Shown: piece after piece, positions 1 through 13,400 of the stretch
Numbering within the stretch: the stretch's first letter is position 1
Layout: each line of letters opens with the position of its first letter
Source: Isoetes taiwanensis
Lineage: Eukaryota > Streptophyta > Lycopodiopsida > Isoetales > Isoetaceae
Assembly (NCBI GenBank): GCA_021234155.1
Contig: JAJEKV010000008.1
Span: 2,699,580 to 2,763,579, forward strand
DNA length: 64,000 nt
Direction of reading: 5' to 3'
Notes under the pieces: model-generated
What the model saw: the letters and a program-made list of their open reading frames with translations, nothing else
Told to the model about the DNA's origin: nothing
Database searches by the model: none
Translations under genes and position numbers: made by a program

Positions 1-1850
1 ATTTTTGTTGCATATGTACTATTCGCTTGGTGTGATCCTTGAAAAATAATATGCTCTTTTGAAAAGGGATGATGACTTATGTACTTAAGAGTGATAACAC
101 ATGTACAAGAAAAAAAAAAAAAAGTTAGGTATTCAAATGGAATTAGAAGCAAAAACTTTTTACATTCAAAATTTTTATGGTCAGATGGCTTTACATCATT
201 TTGTAAATTTAAATGCCCGGAGGCTTCAACTATTCACAACAAAAATGCCCGGAGGCTTGCAGTCATATGGTAAGAAGCTGGAGGCAAGCTCGACTAAGAA
301 CAAGGAAAAAAAAATAAGAGGTGCTCTGCCCTAACAAATTTCATTCATCTGCTTCATCATCCGCAAAAAAAATAAGAAATAACCGTTAGTTGAATGCTTA
401 AGAAAAGAAAGAAAACATGCATGTACCATGAACTAACGCCATGAGCTCCTCAAGTCGCAGATTCGCCTTTCAACTTCTTCATCTTCTTCATCATCTTCGG
501 CTTCTTCTCCGCCGGAGACCACTCATTTTCTCAAGAATCTCCTATCCAGCCTTCAAGAACACTCCGTGATGAACTCCTCGCCCGAATTTCCTCTCGATTC
601 CTCATTCTCTCGATTCCTCGCCAAAGGAATCAGAGGAATCGAGAGGCATTCAGAGCAAGAACCGCGGGGCTGGAGGGAATCAAGGGAGGGAACACCTCTT
701 CCAGCCGTAATAGGCGCCTCTTGGAGGACACCTCCGCTCTTCCGTAGCTGATCTCTTCATGGTATGGACTAGAGAAATTGGGCGAGGATCTAGCAAAGAT
801 TGGGCGGAGATTGGGGGAGAATGGGCGCCAATCTAGGCTGGAATAGATATAGGCTGGATTAGACGGAAAATCGAGGAATGATTCAGATTCCAAAGTCCTA
901 TCAACCATCATTACATGCCATTATGTGCATATCTCAAATTTGAGCCATATCTAATATCTTCCTTTTTTAACCTTATACCTAAATATCCAATATCTTCCTT
1001 TTTTAACCTTATTCCTAAATAGCCAATATCTTCCTTTTTAACCTTATTCCTAAACCTATATGATTTGAGTTTAACCGTAAAATGAACACCGATATAATTC
1101 GAATTTAACATACTATTTAATACCAAGATGCTACGCCACACTATGTCGATAATTGGGATTTAAAAAAAAACACTCCAAACCCTCCTCGAGAAAACCACGT
1201 AAGTGCCGACCTCACTTGTGTTTAAGTTTAATTTGACAACAAGCAACTTCCATCTTGTAGATCGCACGCACAAATCAAGGTGTGGTATTTTTATGCCCCA
1301 ACACAATTCGCTCAGGTGAGCCGAACGTCCGCATTTAACTTCGCTTTTTGAAATTTGCAACGCATATGGAAATCGAAAAGTCCATTCTCCTACAATCCAT
1401 GCTTTTATACATTAAGCAAATTCAAATTTGGAATTGTAGGGGCGGGAAGCCCGTATTAGGATGAAGTGAAGATCGGTTAAAGCGCAGCCATAACCTCGAA
1501 AAATGAAAGTCCGACCGACACAAAGCTTCAACCTACACATTCAACTTTTGAAATGTAGAAGGCTGCGGACGCCGCGCTTACTAAAGAGACACCGCCATGA
1601 GTTGCCGGGTCAGATGCTATAATGCAAGTGGCATTTTAGAAGCGCCACGGTTGCATCAAATCCCCCGACAACCAAATGTAATTAAATACATATGGCCATG
1701 AATGTGCAATCCCCTTATTAGGAAGAATATTCCAAGCAAATCAGTAATTATGAGAGTTTGGTATCCTAGGTGGCATGGGAAAAGGGAGCGGAAATATGGC
1801 GTGGAATGGTTGATAGGAGGCCATTTTCGCACCCCAAATCCGCCTCTAAT
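1..1850. other. Non-coding stretch left of the first retroelement
   Basis: No open frame here resembles a known protein. It contains a TTC/CTT-rich stretch near 468-505, a three-copy tandem repeat (listed separately) and AT-rich spacer. The part nearest the retroelement (about 1650-1850) could hold a more decayed piece of its gag or leader, but I cannot align it to the second chromovirus in this window. Confidence 0.5.
947..1053. repeat. Three-copy tandem repeat, 35-36 bp unit
   Basis: Three head-to-tail units of 36, 36 and 35 bp (947-982, 983-1018, 1019-1053) share the core AATATCTTCCTTTTTTAACC and differ at only a few positions. It lies in non-coding DNA. The spurious repeated peptide read from the minus strand is a by-product of the repeat. 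Confidence 0.9.
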
Positions 1851-1869
1851 GAGTATCAAAGAAAAGGCA

Positions 1870-2470
1870 AGCGGTTGATACCTACATTGAAGGGTTGAAC
1901 AAAGAATATCAAGAGGCTTGTTAGAGCAATCAACCCAAGGTCGTCACGGGCGGTCAAGACAAAGCTATAAGTTTGGAGGAAGCACCATCAACTCCAGCAG
2001 AAAAACAATGGCTTTCAGGGCAAAGCTTCGTGGCGCATTCAAGGGCGTGCGAGGTAAGCAATCAGCAGCTTACGCATCGTGGCCAGCCAGCAGGAAGAGC
2101 TCAAGGTAAGACCTTTGGGGACCGTAGTGAGAACGCATCGGGGCAAAGCAGTGAAGCGCATCCTAGACGCTTGACTAAAAGAGAAGAGAGAGTGTATTGA
2201 GAAGAAGCTTTGTTTCGTGTGCTTCCGGCCGGGGCACCCGAACACATGATTGCCCATTCGTCATGCAGGCAGCCTTGGCGTAACTTATGGATTGGGATTC
2301 ACCAACCAAGCGGATGAGGGAGGACGACCAAACATGAGGCCCCAGGACTTCATAGATGGTGAGTGCCACATTTGTGCAAACATTGAGTCGGTGGATATTG
2401 AGGATCGGTCACTCGAAACCATGCGGCTGATGGGATCATAGATAGTAACCCATATGTAGTCCCTCATAGA
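1870..2470 (+). pseudogene. gag remnant of chromovirus C1
   Basis: The C-terminal half of a chromovirus gag. It begins at a YIEGLN stretch also present in C2 (19717-19917), continues through a Gln/Ser/Arg-rich linker and reaches a degenerate CCHC zinc knuckle near 2205-2260 (Cys-Phe-x-Cys-Phe context, as in C2). Gag would form the particle and bind the RNA. It is a broken fossil, and the N-terminal half is absent from the window. Confidence 0.75.
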
Positions 2471-3000
2471 TACGGGTAGTTCTCATAACTTTGCCTCTCC
2501 TAGGTTGGCTGCCCCTAATGAAGAGCAAGGTATTGAAGTCTAAGCCAAGGCCGGCTTGCTATGGCAAACGGCTCCATTCGACACACTAAGGGGAGGAGGA
2601 TCACGCTCGACATAGACCTTTAGTGGAAGTAAGTGGCCCGATGGGAGCAGAAGTCATGGAAATTGGAAGGTATGACCTCATAGTGGGCATGGAATTCTTG
2701 AAGCCAGCAAAAGCCATGATTGATTGTGATCAAGAACGGTCGCCATGGCGGACACCGGATGGCACCAAATTCATAGTGAAAGGTAAGAAGGCAGCTCCTT
2801 CTATGCAGTGTATTTCCTTGAAGCACCTAAGGAAAAGTATAGAAAGAAATAAGGTGGATTACATTTTGAGGTTAGAGGCAATTGAGCCCAATAAGCAAGA
2901 TGGAAGTGATAAAAGGGGGAGCCGGTTGCCCAGCCAAGAGCAAGGCTCATCTCGGAATTAAGGATGTATTCCCGGATGAAATCTGGCAACTACCACCTGC
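2460..3000 (+). pseudogene. Retropepsin region of C1
   Basis: The aspartic-protease active-site motif DTGSSHNFASP is encoded at about 2467-2500. Downstream, around 2623-2900, is the conserved end of the protease domain (YDLIVGMEFL) and the spacer leading to RT. In chromoviruses this protease cleaves the Gag-Pol polyprotein. Broken fossil. Confidence 0.8.
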
Positions 3001-4340
3001 TGGGGGTGTGGAGTGTGAGATCACATTAGCTCAGATGCCAAGCCTATCAGCAAGGCACCTTACGGGATGAGCACCCGGATTGGTGAGAGCTCAAGAAGCA
3101 ACTCCAGGAATTGCTTGAGCTTGGGTTTATTAGAGCAAGTGTGTCTCCTTTTGGAGCACCTATACTCTTTGTGAAGAAAAAAGATGGGAGCTTAAGAATG
3201 TGCATAGACTATCGCCAGCTCAACAAGCAAACGATTAAGAACAAGTATGCATTGCCAAGGGCCGATGATTTGATGGACCAGCTCCAAGGAGCAAGGGTAT
3301 TCTCAAAAATTGACTTAAGGTCAGGGTACCATCGGATAAGAATAAAGGAAGAGGATATCCATAAGACTGCCTTTAGAATGCGGTATGGTCACTTTGAGTT
3401 CACAAGAATGCCCTTTTGATTGTCGAGGCGCCCAAAGAACTTTTATGCACCTCATGAACGGCGTCTTGGGGATTTTCTAGATGAGTTTGTCATTGTCTTC
3501 TTGACGACATTCTAGTCTACGACAAGTCCATCGAAGATCATGATCAGCATTTGAGGAAAGTCTTGGAGAAGCTGAGACGCCATCGTTTGTATGGCAAGCT
3601 CTCCAAATGCCACTTTGCTACCGAAAGAGTGGAGTATTTGGGCCATGTAATATCGGCGGAAGGGATTTCCACCGACCCCGCAAAGATAGAAGCAGTAGTT
3701 GATTGGCCAGCTCCAAGGAATGTAGCAGAAGTAAGAAGCTTTCTCGGGTTGGCGGGATATTACAGAAAGTTCGTGAAGGACTTTGCTAAGTGGGCATCTC
3801 CTTTGGCGGACCTCACTAAGAGTGTTAAGGTGAAAAGATTGGAGAGCACATTGGTTAGAGAAAGTCCAAGTTTCCTTTGAGAAGCTCAAGGAGGCCTTGA
3901 CAACAGCTCGAGTGCTTTCGTCCTTCCAGATCGAGGTAAAGATAAGCTCGTGGCTACGGATGCAAGCAAGATAGCAACGGGGATCTTGATGCAAGAAGAA
4001 AGGGTAGTCGCCCTCGACTCAAAGAAGATGAACGGCAGCAGCAACGCTACCCAACCCATGATCGGGGAGCTCTTAGCCATTGTCGAAAGCATTAAGGATT
4101 TGGAGGCATTATTTGCTGGGAAGAAAGTTTCAGTTAGATACTGATCACCAGAGCCTCCAGTATCTTTTCACCCAACCACTCCTCAACCTAAGGCAAAGGA
4201 GGTGGATGGAATTCCTTGAGGAGTATGATTTTGATATAGTATATAAGCCAGGTAAGCTTAATGTTGTGGCAGATGCTCTCTCCAGGAGACCGTTGGAGAC
4301 AAGAACGATTGTAGCGATTTCCACTCTTCGAAAGTGAGTT
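3000..4340 (+). pseudogene. Reverse transcriptase and RNase H region of C1
   Basis: RT blocks are clear: [20 protein letters not shown], then [16 protein letters not shown] (about 3111-3230), [15 protein letters not shown] (about 3300-3350) and the thumb region [20 protein letters not shown] (3630-3690). The connection and RNase H follow, with ATDASKIATG at about 3955 (catalytic Asp), [15 protein letters not shown] near 4140 and the RNase H end at 4240-4290. Family role: copying the element RNA into DNA. Broken fossil of the same family as C2. Confidence 0.92.
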
Positions 4341-5560
4341 TGGTAAGAAGATTGAGGGAGACCCTGCCATTAGATGAGGATTTCAAGGAAGTATGGGAAA
4401 GCCTTTCTAGGGAGGCTAGAACAGATAAGGAACGGGAGGCCTTCAAGCATTATAAGAAGGAAGGCAACCTGTTGTATCATAAACATAAGTTGTGTGTGCC
4501 CGAATCATCAGGGGTAAGGAAGCTAATTCTTCATGACACACACAACAGCCCAATAGCAGGGCATGCAGGGTTTATGAAGACCTACTTCAAGATTGAAGTA
4601 GTTACTTCGGCGGGGATGAAGAAGCGAGATAGCCAGGTATATTCGGGAATGCCGGTTGTGTTGAGACCAAAGCGAAGCAGCTTAATTCGGGAGCCCTAGA
4701 GCCATTGGGGGTGCCAAATGCTAAGTGGGAGGTCATAAGCATGGATTTTATCACCAGCTCCCTAGAACTCTTGAGGCAAGGATGCATTGATGGTTGTAAA
4801 TTAGACAAGTTATCTAAGATGGCACATTTTGTGCCTTGCGTAACTCGGACACCGTGATTAGATCTTGCCAAGCTATTTGTAAAGGAGATTTTTAGACTCC
4901 ATGGCATGCCTCGGGAGATAATCTCAGATAGGGATTCCAAATTCATGAGTGCCTTTTGGCAAGACCTCTTTAGCACGCATTCGGGCGAAGCTCTCCATGA
5001 GCACGGCATATCATCCCTAAAGCAGATGGTCGACGGGAGGATGAATCGCATCATCGAAAGATATGCTTGAAGTTATGTGTGGAATAAGCAATCCAAGTGG
5101 GATGAGTTCATCCACTTGGTGGAGTTCGCACTACAATAGTGCCAAGCGTGAGTCATCTCGGATGTCTCCTTTCATGGTAAATTACGGGTACCATTGCCTA
5201 ACTTGAGATACTTGGCACAATCTGTGTCAAGGTGGAAGTATCCCAGCAGATGCTTGGTGATATGCGCAGTTGGTGGAGGAAGTAAGGGGTTACTTATTGC
5301 AAGAAGTCGTGAGGAAGAGTGTAGCCAAGCGCGCAACGGGGACCGTAAGAGAGTTTAAGGTAGGTGATAGCGTGTGGTTGAAGATCAAGGTTAAGCAAGC
5401 TAAGCGGATTGGCATTTGCAAGAAGCTTGCCCCTAGGTGGGCGATGGGCCCGTTCAAGATTTTAGAGAAAGTGGGCTCCCAAGCCTACAAGTTGGATCTC
5501 AGGCCCATCTCAAGGTTCACAAGGTTTTCCAATAAGTTTATTAAAAAGGCACAATCCTAA
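4340..5560 (+). pseudogene. Integrase region of C1
   Basis: The integrase zinc-finger region is visible around 4470-4660 (HDTHNSPIAGHAGFMKTY context), then the core domain from about 4700 with MDFI near 4740 and [18 protein letters not shown] near 4920. The C-terminal region with the GPFKILEKVGSQAYKLDL motif lies at 5440-5500. The product would insert element DNA into chromosomes. Broken fossil. Confidence 0.88.
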
Positions 5561-5639
5561 CCCCGAGGAGGGTTTTGGATACTCCAACTTTGTTGGAAAT
5601 GACGGAAGAGCAAGTGGAAATCGTGCACCGAAGTTACTT

Positions 5640-5790
5640 CTTGATAAGTCATTCAAGAAGACTAGGAGGTCTCAGTTCCTCAGTGATTTGGTCAAGTGGA
5701 AACACTTGCCCGTGGAAGACGCTGACTTGGGTATTGAAGCAAGATTTGGAGAAGCAATACCCGAGTTTATGAAGGAGTTTGATGGGCGAA
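5640..5790 (+). pseudogene. C-terminal chromodomain of C1
   Basis: A short chromodomain is encoded just after the integrase, with the core LVKWKHLPVEDA at about 5683-5720 and EFMKEFDG near its end. Chromodomains on integrases are the defining feature of chromoviruses and are thought to steer insertion to marked chromatin. The same motif occurs in C2 (15655-15800, minus strand). Confidence 0.85.
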
Positions 5791-5904
5791 GTCGTCTCCC
5801 ACCTGGTTGACCGACTTCGCCGGGGAGGTTAGCTTGTATGCTTCTTAGTTAACCTTAAGTTCCGCTCATGTCTTCTAGTTGGTAGAATACATGTGCCGTA
5901 ATCT

Positions 5905-6250
5905 GGAATGTGTGGGCGATGATGAGATAAGCCTTTAAATGTTCTCTCTAGGCCAACATGCACCAAGAGGCGCATGACCAATAGGGTCATGAGAGAGAGA
6001 AGGAAAGGCATGGTGCTTGGCGATGATGGGATCGGGTCGGATGCTCCCTATGCCACGCATGTGGGGGTCGCACACCTGGCCGTAGGGGGGTCATGGTGAA
6101 GGTCAAAGTGATCATCTTGCGATGATGGGATCGTGAGACGTTCCCTAGCTTGGAAACCCTTTGGGGCATGATGCACTAGGGTACTCAAGACCGGTATGCC
6201 GAGTACAAGGTAGCACTTGATCATGGGCGATGATGGGATCATCTTAAATG
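5905..6250 (+). repeat. Four-copy tandem repeat in the 3' leader of C1
   Basis: The phrase GGCGATGATGGGATC (or a close variant) begins near 5914, 6019, 6116 and 6225, a period of about 97-109 bp with diverged sequence between. It sits between the chromodomain stop and the polypurine tract. The related elements C2 and B carry a different repeat in the same place. Confidence 0.75.
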
Positions 6251-6647
6251 GTCCTTAAGCTCAAATCGGTAAGGGCCATGATCGAAAGTGCAAGGTATTG
6301 GTAAGGGGTGGGTCCCTAAAACCACAATTTTATTAATTAGACTAACGTAATGTGCTCAGGTGTGAGGCAAGTGAGAAGGAGCATCGAGGTGGAGCGCATT
6401 TACGAGAAGATGGGGAACCATAATTTAGATTATGAACCCTAATAACTCTTATAATAATGTTTTGAATTATTGTAAGAAGTAACCTTGTTAAGGCTATATA
6501 ATTTTGTATAAGTACAAATATAGCCTAAATTTTGACATTTAACTCTTTAATAACAAGTTGATCGTTGAATTTAAGTATATGTTTGCGTTGTTTTGCAGGA
6601 TCGAGCACGCTCGTCACCTTAGCGCAATCTTAGGGACAGCATTGTCC

Positions 6648-6658
6648 TAAGGGGAGAA
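6648..6658 (+). other. Polypurine tract of C1
   Basis: AAGGGGAGAA lies directly before the 3' LTR and would prime second-strand DNA synthesis. The equivalent tract before the B LTR is GGTGGGGAGAA at 38827-38837. Confidence 0.8.
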
Positions 6659-8296
6659 TGTGGCGTTCGGAGGAATATACGCTATAGAGATACGATATAT
6701 TCTGGACCGTCACCATACAAATCTACCTAAGTAGCCTTGTATGCATTGGGGAAGTGGCAGGCTTACATCTAAGTTAATTGTTAACTTAGATAACCTTAGG
6801 ATAAGACCCATTTCCACATGGCCTTATCCTATTGAGCAACCGCCACACGGCCTCATCCTAGTGGTGCCACGTGGCATCCCATGTGGACCCACACCTATAT
6901 TAGCTCTAACCCTAACCCTAGACCCTTTTTCCCGACCTAGCACCTAAACCTTCATCACGCTACCAAACTCCGTTTTGAGCATGGCTCGTCATTAGCCTAG
7001 CACGGAGCAAAGCAGCCCCTGGAAGGTGTGTATGATGTAGAGGGAGCAAGTCTTCGAACCCACGTCAAGGAGCATGGAGGACGCCAGGGGATGGGAGGAA
7101 GCTTCTGGAGGAGTGTAGGTTGAGTAGAGTCCATGTTAGTTCAGGGAGTTAGCACTCGAGATGGGTTAGTAATTAAGTAGCTAGAGTAGAGCCACCCTAG
7201 TTCCTTTGTTGAACATCTTGAACCTAATCAATGAACCCTAACTAATAGTTAGATATGTATGATTAGGTTAAGATGTTTCATATGATATTGTTCATGATGA
7301 TTATGGGATGATGGTTGATCATGTTTGTTCCTCTTGTGTTGGGAAGGGGGTAGAGACCTAGGCCATATGTAGTATGCTCCTAGTATAGATCCCTTAGTTC
7401 CTATTAGATTGCGGCTGTGCATAGGAACCCACCGTGCTATGGCTATGGAGGCTATGATGTGACTCAGCACTACACACAACGGGCTAGAGGCAATGTGGAG
7501 GGAGGATCCGCCGAGTGGGGGGCTACGGGGATCCCATAGTGGGCTAGGGCTTATGGCCGGTCACTTCGCGTGTGGGCGGGCATGGGTCCAGAGCACCTCC
7601 CTGAGGCGAAGGTGTTGCCCCTCGCCTCTCGAGAGTTGCAAGTGTCGCCTTGGCTCTTGTTTTGGGGGTTGGTCGGGTATGAATCGTGTCGCCACGATTC
7701 TCTTTAGCCAGTGGAGCCTCTAGACCCCGGGAAGGGGAGATGCAACCCTTCCTACCTCGGACGGACCGAGGGAGATGCAACCCGGAGTAGTCCCGATGGG
7801 TGATGCCATGGGATTGCGTGATCAGGAAGGTTAGAGTCATGCGAGCCAGCCAGTCTAGCCCATCTGCAAAGTATGCCGGAGGGGCGGATGGAGTGGTCAA
7901 CCCTAGCCATTGTCTTATGCCAGCCCCACCATTGTTATGACTGATTGCGCTCTATCTTGAGGCCTATCCAGTCGGTCGACTTCCTCATGTGTCGATCCGG
8001 TGCAGGAGCTCTCACGTTTTATGGTATGTGGCTATGTTCTTTGCACCTTTGGATATGTGATGGACTACCCTTCGAGGTAGTATTTGTATTGTTGATGCTA
8101 GTTTCGACATGTTTATCGCCTATTTGTTATAGGAGCCCATAGGGGAAGGGCGCGCGAAGACACCCAGTGTCCCCTCCCGGCCTAAGGTCACCTTAGGTGC
8201 GGGGTAGGCGAAGGGCCTGTCGCGGTTGTTGAGCCGGATGGGGATTTCTGAAAGTGTATGCGGCCGGGTGCCGTATGTTTAGCAGGGGGCGTCACA
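6659..8296 (+). repeat. 3' LTR of chromovirus C1
   Basis: It begins TGTGGCG and ends GGCGTCACA, giving inverted TG...CA ends. Its first bases match the start of the C2 LTR read on the minus strand (both have a TTC...ATATACG block), and its end matches the ends of the C2 and B LTRs. Length is 1638 bp, close to C2 (1516 bp) and B (1654 bp). TATATTAGC near 6895 may be the promoter core. Confidence 0.88.
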
Positions 8297-10400
8297 AATA
8301 TAACTCTTATCAACTTACATATAGGGTAACTAGAGTGTAACCATGCAATTTTTTGGGATTAAAACATGATGTACAAGCTGCGCGGGATTAACACATTAGA
8401 GTATAAAAGTTGAGTTGACTCCACAATTATAGCTCCAAAACTCCACAATGGTCATATTTAGTGATGTTTATTGATGAATTAAGTGAATGTTGTGAAGTTT
8501 AGCCATGACAATATGTAATTAGACCATATGACATTATATGTATGGTTCTTTAGTTCATGGAAGAGACATTACCTTTCCCCATATAAGCCTATAAAATAGT
8601 TGAAAATGTGAACATTGACTTATATGGAGATCTCTTATATAAGTTGTATGTCCTTATTGAAAAAAAATACAAAAGAAATCTGTTTATTTCTTACTAGCAT
8701 AAACTTTATATCCTGTGTTCTTTGCTATAAAAGCATTGTCATCTAAGTAGAATAATGTTACATGTAGGTTATCTTTCATGTATATTATATTTTCATGGAT
8801 GCATACCTTTCTTGGCAATATAAATCTCTAGTTGCATGTTAAAGTAGCATGTTATTTCTAAGGTTTTAATTTATATAAGCATGCATCACCATTTATGGTC
8901 CATGAGACCAATTGTATAGAGCATATATCTCTCACTAGCCTTATCCATTTTGCCCCATAGAATGATACTATGGCTTTTTAGTTTCGATCACATGATTTTT
9001 GAAAGGTGTAAGTGGAGGTCCATGTAGGTTCAATTAGTCATAAGTACCTCATAAATTCTCAATTCTTTTGTGCTTTAATCTTACCCTTAAATTACGCAAG
9101 CTCACATTGTCAACTAATTTTCTCCCTCTGAGAGAATCATACAAGTAAACTATATCACGAAAGTTGAGATCAAAATTGATTAAAGTGATGCCATTATTGA
9201 TTTTTAAACTTTCAATCATTTGGACCAATGATGGTGCCTACAAAATCGGGCTACGGGAGATAGCGTCTATCTTGATGTTTTATAGAAAAGGTTTTTCATG
9301 TTTTCCTTGGTTCTTTTTGCATTTGTTTCTTGATATGAGATACTTCGAGGATGTGATTTTGTAAAGTCACATCTTTAAGGCTAAATCTAGAATAAACATG
9401 GAACACATAATATAATTGATGCTATTTATTTTAATACAATCCTCAAGATAATGACCAACGGATATTTTTGTGAACAAAGTGGTTCGGGGAGCTACTCATG
9501 TCCCAAAACTCAACGTGAGATGGACTAACATAAGTATATTATTGATTTTAAATGGACTATGGACCCGAAGAATGGGCAGTCTGTAAATCGTTTTTGATTT
9601 TTATTTACCATGTCTTTTACTCTTTTCACGAGCTTGTTTTTGCATTGGTTTCATATTCTTATAAACTTTCATAATGTGATTTTTTGGAGGACAACCTAGA
9701 GTCATATGTATCAATGTTACCCATTTGTATAAATTCCCTAAAATTAAAATTAGAAGTAAAAGTCAAAACATCAAATTCAAACTCAACAAACATTTTTCTA
9801 GGATGGAGGACCTCATTGAACTACTTATATGCCAAATTTGAGCTCAAAATTTATCTCCTTCCAAAAGTTGTTGTTTTTATACCACAAGCGCTTTAAGGGA
9901 ACCGATTGGTTCTAAAGCGTGAAAAACGGTCCGACCCTGTCATGTTTGAATGGCTATATCTTCCTTCCTGAGACTTGAATTGAGATGCGGTTTTGGTGTC
10001 TTGCTCTATATCGCGTGTAGAAAAATCACATTATAGCCAAAAAAAATCAAAAAATCTTTTCGTTAAGACAGGTTTTACTTTTTGTGTGAACATGAAGCTT
10101 TTGGTACTTGACCCCTTGGGTTTGCTAGTGCATAACTCACAAGAAGCGGAGCTGATATATTTTTGTGTATTTTTATGTGAACCATAAGCGCCATATATGA
10201 ACTCCTAGAAAGGCTTTGGCCGTTTTTGTGCCCTTGATTTTATATGATTTTTTTGTAAACCTTCAAAATGCCCTTTAATGGTCCATCATGGGACGTGTCT
10301 AGTGTTAACATCATATATTAGGCATCCCTCCCTAATAACTTTGAGGCACTCGGATCATGAGCAACGGATAGTGCATGCGGATGTGACTCATCACGAAGGA
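8297..10400. other. AT-rich spacer, nothing recognised
   Basis: About 2.1 kb of AT-rich DNA with only short open frames lacking any domain or homology I recognise. I see no repeat, RNA gene or splice pattern. The five bases after the LTR (AATAT) would be one side of the C1 target duplication, but the other side is lost. Confidence 0.5.
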
Positions 10401-10419
10401 CAAACGATGACAATAGTGA

Positions 10420-13400
10420 AGGACCTCTCGGTTGTCAATCCTATCTGGTGGTAAAGAAGTCGCTATAGTCCTTCACAGTTCATGCCCATATCTCCTCTCC
10501 CACCCATGTTGTCCAACACAAAGAGTGATATATTTTTAAGGCGAAGTTGATTCCCGCAAGAGACTTTTGTACCCAATGGAGGTGAATCTTGGGCGGCGTC
10601 GTCTTCTCAAGTAATCTTCTTCACAAGGGCCACTTTTTCTTTCTCAACTTCGGCCCGGTACCTTATGGGGTAGAGTCTCCTTATGTTTTGTATTTTTAGC
10701 CTTCCAATTCTTTAGAAAGTCCTTTGACCAGAATACAAACTTCTTGATGTCATCATTCATGACCTTGTATTTGTCCAACAATCCAATTTGAGATAATGCC
10801 ACATCCTCGATAGCCTTTGTAACTTCGGCTCCCTACGGTGACTTCATTTATCGCATATCCATCCCTTAGGCACTCAACGAAGGACATCCTATCCTTAGTG
10901 AAAGCACTCTTCTTGTATAAGACTTCCTTCTTTTAAGCGGTCTAAAACCCAAATGGTCTCGGCGTCGTCTAGCCCCCGAGTCTTTCTCATCTCTGTCACA
11001 TTCAAGTCAAAGATGCTTACATCAACAAGAGGCACCCTACCCATAGTATCGGCAGCTTCCCTTGTGCATAAGTGTCCCGAATTCATTCCACTTTTGCCAT
11101 CTTGCGGCCCACAAAACACAATCTTATAATGAAGTGTTGGGCGACACCGCTAGATGAGCTTTGGAAGGATCGCAATGTCATCACCACCTTTTTCTTTGAT
11201 TTTCTTGGGTTTTTCTTCTTCTCTGTATAATTGTGCGGCGACGAGTCCGGGCTCCAGCAGACTTGAAAGCCTCGGACTTTGACCCATACATGCGGTGGGT
11301 AATGGGCAGCCATATTCCATCCATCGTTGACGGGCGTTTTGCGCAGTTGCTCCACGATGGACCGCCAAAAGTACGGGGCATTGAATCGTGATCGAGACAA
11401 GAAACACGCCGGGCGCGATTTCAATAGAAAAGATCAACCTCAAAGCACGCGGGCGTGAAATGAATTAAATACCAATGCAATTCACGCCAGCGCGTGCTGG
11501 ATCGGTTGAATTCAGCGTGATTTCAAATGAAATCGCGCCAAGGTGCTTTCAAATCAAATCAATTCAGCCGGTGCTTTAACATTTCAGCGGCCTCAATTGG
11601 TTTGATTTGAAGCACGTCTGGCGTGATTTGATTTCATTACAGAAATCACGCCTGGCGTGAATTGGTTTCATTTGAATGAACGCCTGGCATGAATATGAAA
11701 GTGCTAACATCCTAATATAGTTAGTTACCTTTTGTATAGAAACGTCTTCCCCATTTCATTCAAAGTTGCACTAATCTTAGCCAAATCTGCGGGTGAAGTA
11801 TTGGCATCCAAGATATGACACCTCCTATACGCATAGTGATTGTAGAACGTGTTTTGGCCTGTTTGTTACGCTTTTGCCTGATGAGGGCCTTCTGTGCCTC
11901 AACAGAATGCTGCCCGTCGATGACGACGAATTTAATGTTATCCTTTAACTTTACGTCCTCGAAGTTCATCCACTCAGCGGGCTTGTTCGAGATCATATCC
12001 CAAGGTAACACATCCCGGCATAGGCATTTGACCTGGATTACTAATCATGCTCTGAACAATCTCCATGGCATGTCTTTGGATCATATCTTACGCTAACATA
12101 AATGGAGCTTGGTGAGCGGATGAGGGACTTCACATGGATTGCAAAAGTTTCCTTAAGACCCAATGGATAATGGTCGAGTATTTATTGACTTGTTCATGGC
12201 CTCTAGTTGCGCCATCTTGTCCTGTTCATTCTCAAAAAACAGAAGCCTCCATGCCTTCGACAACTGCAGGTTGAACATCCTTCCCTAGATCTAGGACCCT
12301 CCTAGAAGCTTTCAAGTCAGCTAATTCCCTAGCTTGCTACACATAGTGACTTGTGTGGGTTTAGTGAACATGCTCTACGCACAGCCTATAACCCTTTGGC
12401 AAATAGATATTGGCGCGAATCGCTACATTGGTTGGCTAACCATACTTAAAACATGTCTCACCGTTCACATCGTCTTCATGAACGTATCCTTGTATGCGGT
12501 AGCTCTACAAAGGAGTAAGTCCGGAAAGCAGATCTTTCTTTTTGCTTATGTGTAATCTCCAAGAGCAATTTGCAAGTTGGTGTCATCCTCTTCCTCACAA
12601 GAGATTAGGATCCCTTGTTTGACCATCTTGTTGCCTTCCTTTTACCTCGAGAAGAGAGTTAAGTCGAGCTTTGCCATTTGTCTTGGCAAGGTCAACGTAC
12701 CACTCGGCACCTTCGGCCCATTTCCTCTTCAGGGCAAGGTGGTGGTCAATGGTTGCTATAAGAATCGGCCCTTCATCATCTAAGGTGAGATCATATGGTA
12801 CCGCATCCGGGTCGTCTACCCTTGCTTTCTTGGCGAGGGATTAGAACCCAAATTATTAGGGTTTTCTTCCTCTTGGGCAAGCCTTTGCAAAGAAGATGAA
12901 CATTTTTAGAGTACTTTTCGGTAACAAGAGATCACGCTTGGCGTGCATTTTAAACCTAAATTAGTACAATTCACTTGGCGTGTTGGTAGCTCCTATTATT
13001 GACCATGCTATGCGTGAATTTGAAACTAAATTAGTTTGCATCCACATTTTAAGATACATACCCTTTTATGAATCCATATTTCACACTATTTAACCTCATT
13101 GAACATTGCTATCTCCAACCCGTCTAACACCGCTATATTCTATAAAGCAGAGCAAAATTATGTTCTACAAAACGGACAATCGAGCATTAAGCGATGGTAA
13201 TACTTAAAATTCATGCAAAGCATAATAACTCAAACTCATGCAAAGCATAATACTCTCCACATAATATCTCAAATTCATGCAAGCATAATACTCTCCCACA
13301 CAAGTGTGTATTCTCCGGGCAAATTAAATACCTTGAGTAGGGTTACGTGTGTATTACGTATTCCGATCAACGCCCTCCAAACTTGAGAAGTGCCGGGTTT

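Larger units (their letters stand above)
1855..8296 (+). mobile_element. Ty3/gypsy chromovirus C1, 5'-truncated fossil
   Basis: A plus-strand LTR retrotransposon in the order gag remnant, protease, reverse transcriptase, RNase H, integrase, chromodomain, non-coding 3' leader, polypurine tract, 3' LTR. The chromodomain after the integrase places it among chromoviruses, and its RT and gag resemble those of C2, so the two are related. No 5' LTR, primer site or gag start is visible to the left, so the left end is truncated and no target-site duplication can be tested. The coding part is broken in many places (more than ten). It is an old, inactive copy. Confidence 0.9.

Noticed and set aside
6900-6925. 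Telomere-like CCCTAA units (CTAACCCTAACCCTAG)
   Set aside because: Only about two units inside the C1 LTR, so chance or LTR sequence rather than a telomere tract.
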